Shown here piece after piece: positions 24,500 to 34,480 of a stretch of 64,000 bases of DNA. Source of the DNA: Phyllostachys edulis. Taxonomy: Eukaryota > Streptophyta > Magnoliopsida > Poales > Poaceae. The DNA is taken from the NCBI GenBank assembly GCA_036346405.1, contig CM070568.1:7322221-7386220 (forward strand), read 5' to 3'. The translations under genes were made by a program, and so were the position numbers. The notes beneath the pieces were generated by a model. The model saw only the letters and a list, made by a program, of their open reading frames with translations. It made no database searches and was not told the DNA's origin. Position 1 is the stretch's first letter; the number at the start of each line of letters is the position of its first letter.

Positions 24500-25251
24500 T
24501 TATTTCCTTTAAAAATTAGCCCTCCATGATGATCGACACGTATGTAGATAGTTTCGTCACTTTGTTCTTTCTCAACCCTTATGCCATTTCCAAAAGGAGG
24601 CAATTCGTCAAATTGATTATATTCTTCCTTGTCCACTACATTCTCAACTCCGACAATCCTCCTTTTTCCATGAAGAACTACATGGCACTTCTTATTTGCC
24701 TGGTCAGTTCATAGAAGACTTGAACAACTTGATTAGCGAGTATAAATGGTTCATCTTTGTATCCGACACATTTGAGGTCCACGGTAGTAACGCCATACTT
24801 GTCGACCTTCACCTATGGGAGATGGACCCAATGGCACCAAAACAGGGGAATCTTGAAAAGCACATAGTCGAGCTCCCAAATCTCCTCTATTAGCCCATAG
24901 TAGGAGCTTCTCAACCCATCGGTGCTGAACGCATCTATGCGGATACCACTGTTCTAGTTAGTCCTCTTTATATCTTGAGCCTGCGCATAGAATGTGTACC
25001 CATTTATGTTGTATCCTTTCCATGTCACAACTGTAAATGCTGGCACTTTTGCCAACCATGTCAGCATATCACTTGACGAGCTCCTAGCGAGTTGCTACTT
25101 TAACCATTGGTTGAACCGACTGTTATGCTATCTCGTGATCCAAACATCCGGCCACTCCAGATTCTGTTGCCGAAGCACGTCCTTGAGCTGGTCGATATAT
25201 GGGGACACCTCAGTCATGTGTTGCAAGAGCGTGAAATGGGCTTAAGCATAC
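24500..25251 (-). pseudogene. TNP2-type CACTA transposase, carboxy-terminal part
   Basis: Continues the transposase interrupted at 29175. The minus strand reads AHFTLLQHMTEVSPYIDQL, then NLEWPDVWITR, NSRFNQWLK, FTVVTWKGYNINGYTFYAQ, and further down RIDAFSTDG, YYGLIEEIWELDY and GKRRIVGVENVV near 24665, ending by FDELPPFG and DHHGGLIFKG near 24520. These are the conserved carboxy blocks of grass TNP2 transposases. Stops (for example after WITR) and frameshifts break it. The 3' end abuts a subterminal array. Confidence 0.85.
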
Positions 25252-26043
25252 TGACGAGGATATCAACCCTTTGGATATGACCACTACTCCACATACCAAG
25301 CAAGAGTTCAAGCTGGACACGTTTTGGAATCCAATTCGGCCTCCGGAAACACTACCAACTTCAAATGTGCATAACTTTCACATATGAAGTCCGTTTGAGG
25401 TCCACGAGTACTTGATGGAAATCTTACCTCGTCCTCTTTCCAACGGTTCTAGTCTCACATTCAAATTCCTTCTATGTGCATCAAAATCACCAAAAGAAGG
25501 TGCTACGTTACCTGTTTGGACCAAATTGGACCTTGTAATGCTTGGACCAAAGGGGAAGGCGCCCCTACTCTTGGCCCGTACTATTCACGGTCATACTGTT
25601 CACATGAATAGTACCACTACATGATTTCTTAGTTATGTGCGGCTCCCTCTCCCCTATTTAAGGACGCCGCACCCTTCTAGTTTTCTTGGATTTTGTTTAG
25701 TTAAAAGTTAGCTTCATTGCAACTTCATGTATTGGCTTGTGTCGATTAGACCAACCATAATATTGCTACAGAATCCCAACTTTATCAAATATTTCAATCT
25801 TATTTGCAATTTCAGATTGCTTATTATCTTGTTCTTGCGTGTTCTTCAATTGCATGCAGTAAAAAACCTTCGTGGTCAGGTGAACCGCGTTCCTGGCACA
25901 GTTGATAACGACTCGGAGTGTGGTTTAGTGATTGCTGGGTGTTCTAGTCGTGATCAGTTAGAAGTCTGCGTCGTCAAAGTCGTTCTCCTCCAAATCGATG
26001 TTATGATCCTATCGGACGATCGGGACCCCACATTGTCTCATCA
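25252..26043 (+). repeat. 5' LTR of the gag-only element
   Basis: TG...CA ends, 792 bp, with a TATA-like CTATTTAAGG near 25650. It differs from the 3' LTR by scattered substitutions and no net length change, so the insertion is neither very old nor brand new. Confidence 0.9.
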
Positions 26044-26045
26044 GG

Positions 26046-26057
26046 TGGTATCAGAGC
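26046..26057 (+). other. tRNA-Met primer binding site
   Basis: TGGTATCAGAGC, the exact complement of the initiator-Met tRNA 3' end, 2 bp after the 5' LTR. Confidence 0.95.
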
Positions 26058-27258
26058 CAAAGTTGACTGGTAGGAATTCTTGTATCCTAGTTTTTTTCTG
26101 TTTTTAATACCTATAATCCAGAAAATTTACCATACAAAAATAATTAATCTCCACTGTCCAAACCCCGTTGTGCCTTTAAATCTGTTAGTTTTGGTTTGCT
26201 AAATTGAATTTGTGTCTGGTTTAGTTTTGTCTCGTTGTTGATCATATCTTTGGTCCTATAAAAATCAATTTTTTTTGAAACCCTAGCCCATCTATTATGT
26301 CCTAAACCCAGAAATAAACTCCAAAGGAACTTTCCCACATCCAAATCGATCAAGAACACCCTAAACCCTAATTTCCAATTTCGGCCAGAAGACCCACTTT
26401 TCTGCTCCTGCCACGACAATCGCCATAACTTTTGATTCCATGATCATTTTTGAGTGAAACCACCACCATTAGATCACAAATTTCATTATCCAGCTTCCTG
26501 TAAAATTTCACCTCAATATAGAAAGGAAGTAAAAATTTATATGCGGTGAAATTTGACCCAGTTTTTCTATTTGAATCTGAAACTGTCTCCAGTTGTGATT
26601 TTTGTGCGATTTTTTCAGTCGGTATTAAGAAAGTGGCCCTAAAAGAACAATCGTACAAAAAGCCGTTAGTAAAGATAGAAAAAAAGAATCATTGAAAAAT
26701 AGGAATCTGACAAAAAGTTACGGCCTAAATACCGACGTACTGTCCAGTGGACAAAAAACCACAATTTTCAGTGTTGGGTCAATACTTTGTGCTATTCACG
26801 CCAAATTGCATTCTATTGAATTATCATGTGTCTACCTTTCCTATACATTGTTACATACTTGTTTTAGACTTCATCCATCCTTGGTTGATCAGCAACATAG
26901 GCTAAGTGCTAGATACGAACTATAATTCAATTATGTGCAATTTCTGAAATTTACTGATTGTTCTTCTTGCTACCTAATATTAAGCCTGTCCAAGCTCCAC
27001 TTTCTACTAACTGAGCAGATCACGTCGAACCGGCCGTTGCAATCACTCTACTCATCACTTGAGTCAAGTTTATCACGAACCAGCCACCGGTTGCTCCACC
27101 TGTTTGCATTGGTAAGAACTTGCAAGCACTTGGTAAGAGCTTGAGCTTGTATGACTTGATAAACTCCACCTCCTAGTAGTTGATAGGAACATATACTTGT
27201 GATTTTTTTTCTTGTTTTCTACTAAAAATGACAGGTTAGTGGAAGTTGAAAGATTACG

Positions 27259-28434
27259 ATGACATCGTGGGTAGATTTGAAAGGGAAACAACTACCGGCA
27301 TACATCTTGCCACTCACCGCTGAGAGTACATCGTTGGACTACTTCCTATGGGTTACTATGTTGGATAGCTACTTTGAAAGACAGTACCTTGATCCGTATG
27401 AGAAGATGAGCATGGTAAGGACGGCGCTGATCGGTGTTGTTCAACATTGGTGGTCAAATCTCAAGTACCACTACATGTACACATGGGAGGAGAAGAAGAA
27501 GAAATTATGACGTCGTTTCGTAGCTCCACCACCCACGGCCACAAGCGAGGAGCAACCTAAGGTAACTGAAAATGCTGACATTGTTTTGGCTCCTATTCTA
27601 TCTAGAGGTACCGCTAAGATGCTTGAAGAGATGAAGGATGATCTAGCGCATCTTATGTCATTAGAGAAGAAGTTTGATGTACCTACAGTATCTGATGAGG
27701 ACGATAATGACAAAGGTACTGATTTGGTGCTACAGCAAGACATAGAGCAACCTTGTGAGTTTATACCTGCTGTAGTGCAATCTTTTGATATTCCTTGTGT
27801 TGACTTGAAGGAACTATGTGCTTATCTGAATTCACATAATTTTGCACATGTCGAATTAATTACACATAAGGAAGTACTTGATAGAATATCCACTGCTGAT
27901 GCGTTGTGCTATGTCATGCTTAATGAGCTCGTTAGTTTGGAATGTGCTATGAAGAAAGTTTCTGAACTTTCATCGCTAAATTCTCTATCTAGCACCTACA
28001 CCTACTGTTTTAAATTAATTGGAGATTATGGTGTAGACAATCATATTCTGGTATATCGAATATGCGTAATTAGTGATCTCATAAATGAATTGAAGCTTGC
28101 TATTTCGAACAACAATTCTAGTGTGATGAATAACTCTACTATATACTTCACTTATACTTGCAAATTGAGTTGCACACTGAATACTATGAGAAAATGTAGC
28201 TTTGTTGATTTGATGCATGCACACTCACCTTTAATTTGCAAAGTGTTCTATAGTTATTTGCCATCTGCGGTTGCTAACATTTTGCAGAAAGATGAGCATG
28301 CGTTGCTACAAGTTTTCAAGCTTTTCTTGGAGCTAGACAATGAGCTTGAGTCGAGGGCGACTCAAATGCAAGAAGAGGAGTATGATGAGGACATCAACCC
28401 TTTGGATATGACCGCTACTCCACGTACCAAGTAA
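27259..28434 (+). pseudogene. Gag-like open frame of the gag-only element, one internal stop
   Basis: From ATG at 27259 the frame encodes MTSWVDLKGKQLPAYILPL, then YEKMSMVRTALIGVVQHWWS, which resembles the Trp-containing core of retrotransposon Gag. A single TGA at 27508-27510 follows KKKL, and the same frame continues to 28434 without further stops, through EEMKDDLAHLMSLEKKFDV and a long leucine-rich part without recognised domains. Total length about 390 codons. The last residues (from EDINPLDM) are encoded by the 3' LTR. No CCHC knuckle and no protease motif are seen. The tail is acidic (MQEEEYDEDIN). The function of the second part is unknown. Confidence 0.7.
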
Positions 28435-29174
28435 GAGTTCAAGCTGGACACGTTCTGGAATCCAATTCGGCCTCCGGAGACAGAACCGACTTCAAATGTG
28501 CATAACTTTCACATACGAAGTCTGTTTAAAGTCCACGAGTACTTGATGGAAATCTTACCTCATCCTCTTTCCAACGGATCTAGTCTCACATTCAAATTCC
28601 TTTTGTGCGCACCAGAATCACCAAAAGAAGGTGTTGCATCACCTGTTTAGGCCAAATTGGGCCTTGTAATGCTTGGGCCCAAGGGGAAGGCGCCCCCACT
28701 CTTGCCCTGTACTATTCATGGCCATACTGTTCATATGAATAGTACCATCCCCTTATTTCTTAGTTATGTGTGGTTCGCCCTCCCCTATTTAAAGAGGCTA
28801 CACCCCTCTAGTTTCCTTGGATTTTGTTTAGTTAAAAGTTAGCTTCATTGCAACTTCGTGTATTGGCTTGTGTCGATTAGACCAACCATAATACCCCTAC
28901 AGAATCCCAACTTTATCAAATATTTCAATCTTGTTTGCAATTTCAGATTGCTTATTATCTTGTTCTTGCGTGTTCTTCGATTGCATGCAGGAATAGACCT
29001 TCGTGGTCAGGTCTACCGCGTTCTTGGCACGGTTGATAATGACTCGGAGTGTGGTTTAGCGATTGCTTGGTGTTCTGGTCATGATCGGTTAGAAGCCTAC
29101 GTCGTCAAAGTCGTTCTCCTCCAAATCGATGTTATCATCCTATCGGAAGATCGGGACCCCACATTGTCTCATCA
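28383..29174 (+). repeat. 3' LTR of the gag-only element
   Basis: Direct copy of 25252-26043, preceded by the purine tract AAGAAGAGGAG. It ends TCTCATCA at 29174, after which TNP2 sequence resumes. Confidence 0.9.
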
Positions 29175-31343
29175 CATATGCATCCATATCTGGAGTGATT
29201 GCTTTCCTTCCGATGGTCCCGATACCCTCGAGCCTCCCCTCATGGCGAGATCGAGGTACACTTATCGGTTCGATCTGAGCCGTATAATCGATGCAGAACT
29301 CGATGACCTCTTCGATTGCATAACCTTCGACGATGCTGCCCTCCGGCTGAGATCGATTCCATCCATAGAACTTGAGAATTTCCATCAATCTATCGAATGG
29401 GTACATGCTATGTAGGAACATGGGCTCGTACATCTTTATCTCCCTCACAATGTGAACAATGAGATGGACCATGATATCGAAAAACGACGAAGGAAAATAC
29501 ATCTCAAGATGACATAGAGTCGTCACCACCTCGTCCTACAGAGCATCTAATCCTTCGGAGTAGATGACCATCTGAGAAATTGTGTTAAAGAAATAACATA
29601 GCCTCATAATTGTCTCTCGGACCTTGATCGGCAAAATACTTCTAGTTGCAATAGGGAGCATCTGTGTTATCAACACATGACAATCATGAGACTTCATGCC
29701 AATTAACTTCAAATCTTTCATCGAAACAAGTTTCTTAATGTTGGCAGAGTAACCGGATGGAACTTTCACACCATGCAAGCACTAGCACAGTTTAGTTCAC
29801 TCGGCCTTGGACAAAATGTAACAAGCAGGAGGAAGGTACGTTCATCCTTTATCGGTCTTTATCGGTGCTAACTTAGGTCTGATGTCCATATCAACCAAGT
29901 CAAGCCGTGCGTTGACACAATCCTTTGTTTTGTCATGAATGTTCAGTAAGATACCAATCAAGCTATCACATACATTCTTCTCTACGTGCATGACGTCGAT
30001 GATGTGACGAACTTCTAGGTGCTCCCAATAAGGTAAGTCCCAAAATATTAAACTCTTTTTCTAGATGTTCTTCTCACGGGTCCTCGATTTACGTCCCTTT
30101 CCAAGCACAATATCTAAATCATTAACCATATCATAAACCTCTTTTCCGCTTAAATACATTGGAGCTGAACTGTCCTCCTTCTCTCCATCAAATTGTTTGT
30201 TTATCCTACGGTATGGGTGAGCCCTCCAAAGAAACCTACGGTGACGCATATACTCGGTTTTGTGCGAGTGCTTTAGCCACACACTCTTGGTATCATCTAA
30301 GCAGTGAGTACAGGCTTTGGCTCCATTTATACTCTGGCCCGATAGGTTAGCAAGGGCAGAATAGGTGCTAGGTACACATCAATATCATTTCCATGTTGCT
30401 TTAGCCCTTGGATAAGCATCGACAGCAAAATATACTTCCGCTTCATACACAACCAAGGAGGAATGTTGTAGATATAGAGAGTCACAGGCCAAGTGCTAAG
30501 TCAGCTGCTCATGTTACCGAAAGTATTCATTCCATCTGTGCTCAATCCAAACCTTGTATTCCTCAGTTTCGCACCGAAGTCTACAAAGCTCCGATCGATA
30601 TTCTCCACTGGGCAAAATCAGCAGGGTGTCTTAGCTTTCCATTCTTCTTACGCTCCTCCGAGTGCCAACGCAGCAGTTTTGCCTCCTTTGGATTCACAAA
30701 AAACCGCTTCAAATGGGGAATTACAAGAAGATACCACGCCACCTTAGAAGGAAGCCCTTTCTTCACCTCGATTCCCTCGCCGTCATCTGATTGATTCTTA
30801 TGCTTGTATCAGGATGCGTTGCACACTGGACATACATGCATATTTGCATACTCTTTATGGTAGAGGATACAGTCATTCGGACATGAATGCATTCTTTCTA
30901 CTTCCATTCCCAATGGAAAAAAACTTCTTGGCTTTGTAGGTGGTTTTGGGCAACTCGTTTCCCTCCGGAAGCATGTCTGCTAAGAGACCTAACAGTGCTA
31001 TCAAACTCTTGTCGAACCAACCGTTGCTTGCCTTCAATTTCAGCAGTTCAACCACGGATGGCAATCTTGTGTACTTCGACTTGCAGCACGTGAACAAAGG
31101 TTTCTCCGAGTCCTCCATCAAGCCCCGGAATTTAACATACTCTCTCTTATCATAGTTCCCTTCTGCATCGCGAAGCATCTGATCCAGATTGTCATCATGC
31201 ATCCTATCCGAATCGGAACCACAATCGACATCATCCGACGGCATATCATTGACTTCGTCGGCGATGTCATTATTACTACCTTCCTGTATAATCTGCTCTT
31301 CATCGTGACTGGTCCAATGTGTATACCCCTTTTTGAAACGCAT
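29175..31343 (-). pseudogene. TNP2-type CACTA transposase, amino and central part
   Basis: The minus strand starts with KGYTHWTSHDEEQ at 31343 and follows the order of grass TNP2: LLGLLADMLPEGNELP and YKAKKFFSIGNG (to 30873), KNGKLRHPADFAQW near 30600, MRHRRFLWRAHPYRR near 30230, MKSHDCHVLITQMLP near 29690, CHLEMYFPSSFFDIMVHL near 29510 and RSRHEGRLEGIGTIG near 29200. TNP2 proteins cut the CACTA ends and carry a DDE-type nuclease. The gene is damaged by several stops and frame changes and interrupted by the LTR element at 29174. Its carboxy part continues at 25251. Confidence 0.92.
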
Positions 31344-32080
31344 TCAAATCAAGTGTGCTTTGATCTACACTCGGTTCTTAAACATCTTCAGATTCTCGCA
31401 GTCAATGCATGGATAGTACATATATTCCATCCCCTTATTCAACATATCCTCCTCGGTAGCTCTTGTAAAAATAGACACGTCATTAATGTACTCTTCACTT
31501 ACACGGTTCTCAGCGTACATCCAGCTTTGGTCCAATTATGATACGCATATAACAATTTAGTGTTAAATATTAAATTAATTAATTAGTATACTATATATAT
31601 GATCAAAAGTAGCTATATGTAGCAAGAATTAATTAAATTGAATTAAGTAGAAATAGAATATGAATTGGCTAAACCCTATATCATGCTAGATGTAAATAAT
31701 CTTCTCTCTACATCAAGCTAGATCTAAACCATATTCAATTCTCCCTTTACCAAGCTAGATCTAGAATATAATGCAATTAGGAATAAATTACTAACCATAG
31801 ATAGTCAAGAACAAATGGATCTACAATCACTCTTCCTTTAAAAGAGTGAACTAATAGAGAGAAGGTGTTTGGATTAGGACAGTGAGCTAATAAGAAAAAT
31901 TCCTTTAAAAGAATGTAATAATAGAGAAGGTGTTTGGATTAGGACAGTGAGCTAATACCATGCTAGATGTAAATAATCCTAAATCCGTGGTCTACTTTCA
32001 CCAAATCGCCTCAAAGCGCCACCTCCTCAAAGCAGCAGCTAGTTATCCTCAAAGAACAAATCTAGAATTTAAGACAAATC
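31344..32080 (-). other. CACTA 5' untranslated and intron-like region with a duplication
   Basis: No reading frame is supportable; the sequence is AT-rich and lies between the TNP2 amino end and the subterminal repeats, so it should hold its promoter, leader and introns. An imperfect tandem duplication at about 31835-31955 repeats GGTGTTTGGATTAGGACAGT. Confidence 0.55.
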
Positions 32081-32084
32081 TATG

Positions 32085-32458
32085 AGGGTCGGGTCTGCAA
32101 TAAGTGAATTTATCACAGGCAATTTTAATACAAACCGTCTGTGATGAGGACGGGAAGTCACAAACAGTTCACGTTGAAAACCGTCTGTGAAGCATCACAT
32201 CTGTGATATTTAGTAATATCACGGACGGTTCTAAATAAGAACCGTCCGTGATATTACTAAATATCACAGATGTCATGCTTCACAGATGGTTTTCAACATG
32301 AACCATATATGATATTACCTCTTCACAGACGGTTCTTAGCACAGCCAGTAACACAGACGATCGCTAAACAAAAATCATCTGTGATTGTATTTAATACTGA
32401 CGGTTTTGGTCAACTGTCTGTGATGGGGTATCCAATATTAGCCTTTTTTGTAGTAGTG
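32085..32458. repeat. CACTA right terminus and subterminal array
   Basis: Face-to-face copies of TCACAGACGGTT-type motifs, including a larger inverted pair around 32185-32275 (ATCACATCTGTGATATTTAG and its inverse). The edge TTTTTTGTAGTAGTG ends at 32458. Confidence 0.88.
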
Positions 32459-32655
32459 GATAGCGACGCGATAGCGGCTTTGAGCGCGTGCAGCGCGCCA
32501 CCGTGCGGTGGGCACGCAGTAGGGGTAACCGAGGCGATGGGGGCGTGATGACGGGTCCAAGCGCTGGGGGTTGGTGGTGGGGCGTGGCGGACACGCCTTT
32601 TGTCTTTTCTCTTGGTGCTAAAATTGCTATTTGGACATGCTAGAGTGACAAATAA

Positions 32656-33099
32656 AGAATTTTTCGCAGACACAGCAAGTTTTCAACCCGTATTTGCAGA
32701 AATAACCACCAAGGTCATGTATTTGCAAAAATAGCACCATTGGCATACGGTCACCGTGCGCTAACGGCTCCTATGCCGCCACGTGGCGTTGGCACAAGCA
32801 CAGACCGTGCGCTAACGGCTCCCATGCCGCCACATGGCATTGGCACACAGTCACTGTGCGCTAACGCCTATGCAGCAACCACGTGGCCCTCCCGGCCAAC
32901 CCCGCTGCCACCTTAGCGTGTTGGCGCACCATGCGCCAATGGCCTAGGGTTTTGGAAATTAGGGTTTTGCGGTTGTTTGTAGAAATTATAAAATATCGCA
33001 AATGAATTTAAAAAATTCAATTTTTTTTGTGGAGCCTCCCGACATAGTGTACTATACGGTGTAAATTTTCCATAATTTTATTCATTCAGAATTTTTCTC
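32656..33099. repeat. MULE left TIR with internal tandem repeats
   Basis: The inverse of 40146-40448, but longer because a segment with CCGTGCGCTAACGGCTCC is repeated about three times at 32745-32880. The right TIR lacks this expansion. Confidence 0.85.
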
Positions 33100-33559
33100 A
33101 TAATTTCATATAAATGTATAGTTTGTACGAATTTGTAAATGTAGAAATTGAGCTCCAAAAACTATGAATTTAATTTTGAAGGCTCATCACGCAATGGACT
33201 TGATTGTGTACTCTTTGGACAAATTGATATGTGTTCTGAAATTTAGGTCATGAAAATTTAGGATTTAGGTTACGAAAATTTGGATTTTTTGTTTCAGAAA
33301 TTAGGGTTTTATGATTTCATGTGACTTGGAATGTATGGAAAAAAAGCTGTATTGCAACTCCATTCGAGATGTCGATATATAATATGGCGTAGGAGTACAC
33401 ACATAACTACCAAAATACGCGTACAAATATAGCAAAACAAAATATAAATACAAATATACCCAAACATAATCGCATAACACGGGATATACCAAAGTCTAGA
33501 TAAGCTTGTGCGTGAACCGGGATGAAGGAGGATGGGGTATTATCACATGTAACCCGATC

Positions 33560-33858
33560 AAATAGGACACTTTGTTAATTTATCAGTCTACTGTGGATGA
33601 TATTCTTGAATATTGTATTGTACCACAGTCTAGATAAGCTTATGCATGAACCAACTGAGGGAAAAGCATGGCATGCAGATCATATAACGATGTACCGCAA
33701 CCTTCGACTCGTGTGTGTTTTGAAGGCTACGGTACATCGTTATATGATATGCACGCCACGCATTTCCCTCAATTGATTCATGCACAATCTTATGTAGCCT
33801 GTGGTACAATACAGATCATCTAGGGCAAATTGATAATTTGACAAAGAGTGTCCTATTT
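33560..33858. repeat. Foldback: about 145-bp inverted repeat with short loop
   Basis: AAATAGGACAC at 33560-33570 is inverted at 33848-33858, and pairing continues inward to CGATGTACCGCAACCTTC (ends 33705) against GAAGGCTACGGTACATCG (starts 33722). The loop is about 16 nt. The arms are imperfect. It may be a foldback MITE inside the MULE. Confidence 0.85.
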
Positions 33859-33879
33859 AACGATGTGTGCAACTAGTCT

Positions 33880-34480
33880 CTATGGCGCCATAGCGAGTGC
33901 TCCTTGTCTCGGGTCTACCCACGGTGGCAGCGAGTGTAGAAGTCGTCCATGTCCTGAGATTCCATGATGTAAGTGGATCGTACAGTAAGAAACGTAATAA
34001 TGATGCAAATTATATATAACTCATGTCTTCGATACGGAGTGCGCCTGGTCGGCCGGATACACTATGACATCGACCGGTCTCGGTTGAAGGAGCCTTCCCC
34101 TTCCCCTTATTGTGGGTCTCTCCACATCAAGCTGGTGTATTGAAGTCGTCTATGTCCTGCGATTCCGTGATGTAAGTGCACCATACAGTGAAAAACGTAT
34201 CAAGAATGTAAATTCTTCATAACTCACGTCATCGATATGGATTACGCCTGAGCGACCGGATATGCTATGGCGGCCGGGCTCAGCCGCATGAGCCTTTCCC
34301 TTCCCCTTGTCGTGGGACACTCCACGTTGGGTTGGTATGTCGAAGTCATCCATGTCCTACAATTCCATGATGTAAGTGCACCATACAGTGAAAAATGTAA
34401 CAATGATGTAAATTCTTCATAACTCACGTCGTCGATATGGATTACGCTCGGTCGAGTACTGGGCTCCTTCGGTGCCTCCT
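33880..34480 (-). repeat. About 202-bp tandem repeat of a MULE exon with its splice sites
   Basis: The phrase ATGTCCT..GATTCC recurs near 33948, 34150 and 34352. Each unit read on the minus strand has an acceptor (TCGCAG or TGTAG-type), an exon starting GACATAGACGACTTC or a variant, a Lys/Arg-rich part (RGRERLMR, GKGKAHA), and a donor GTGAGTTATGAAG. So an exon plus intron was copied in tandem roughly three times at the carboxy end of the transposase gene. Confidence 0.75.

Larger units (their letters stand above)
25252..29174 (+). mobile_element. Gag-only LTR retrotransposon inserted in the TNP2 gene
   Basis: Two direct LTRs of the same length (792 bp; 25252-26043 and 28383-29174) start TGA[CT]GAGGA and end TCTCATCA. 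A perfect primer site TGGTATCAGAGC lies at 26046-26057 and a purine tract AAGAAGAGGAG directly before the 3' LTR. Flanks CATAC (25247-25251) and CATAT (29175-29179) form a 5-bp target duplication with one mismatch. The 2.3-kb internal part has a gag-like open frame but no zinc knuckle, protease, integrase or reverse transcriptase, so it must have depended on another element for mobility. The family is not recognised. Confidence 0.92.
3645..32458 (-). mobile_element. Composite CACTA (En/Spm-type) transposon block
   Basis: The left edge reads CACTACTACAGAAAAT and the right edge, read on the minus strand, CACTACTACAAAAAAGG, so both outer ends carry a CACTA-type terminal inverted repeat. Both are followed inward by many copies of a motif like TCACAGACGGTT, the subterminal array of one family. 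Inside on the minus strand are a broken TNP2 transposase gene and a broken ULP1-protease gene. A third subterminal array (20050-20202 continuing at 24252-24470) sits between the two genes in the same orientation as the left end, so this is probably two related elements fused head to tail. The flanking trinucleotides, GGT and GAT, do not match, which fits ends from different insertions. About 21 kb of the block consists of younger insertions. Confidence 0.85.

Noticed and set aside
27586..28434. Independent second gene of the gag-only element
   Set aside because: It has no ATG at its start and is in the same frame as the upstream gag-like frame, separated only by one TGA, so it is the continuation of that frame.
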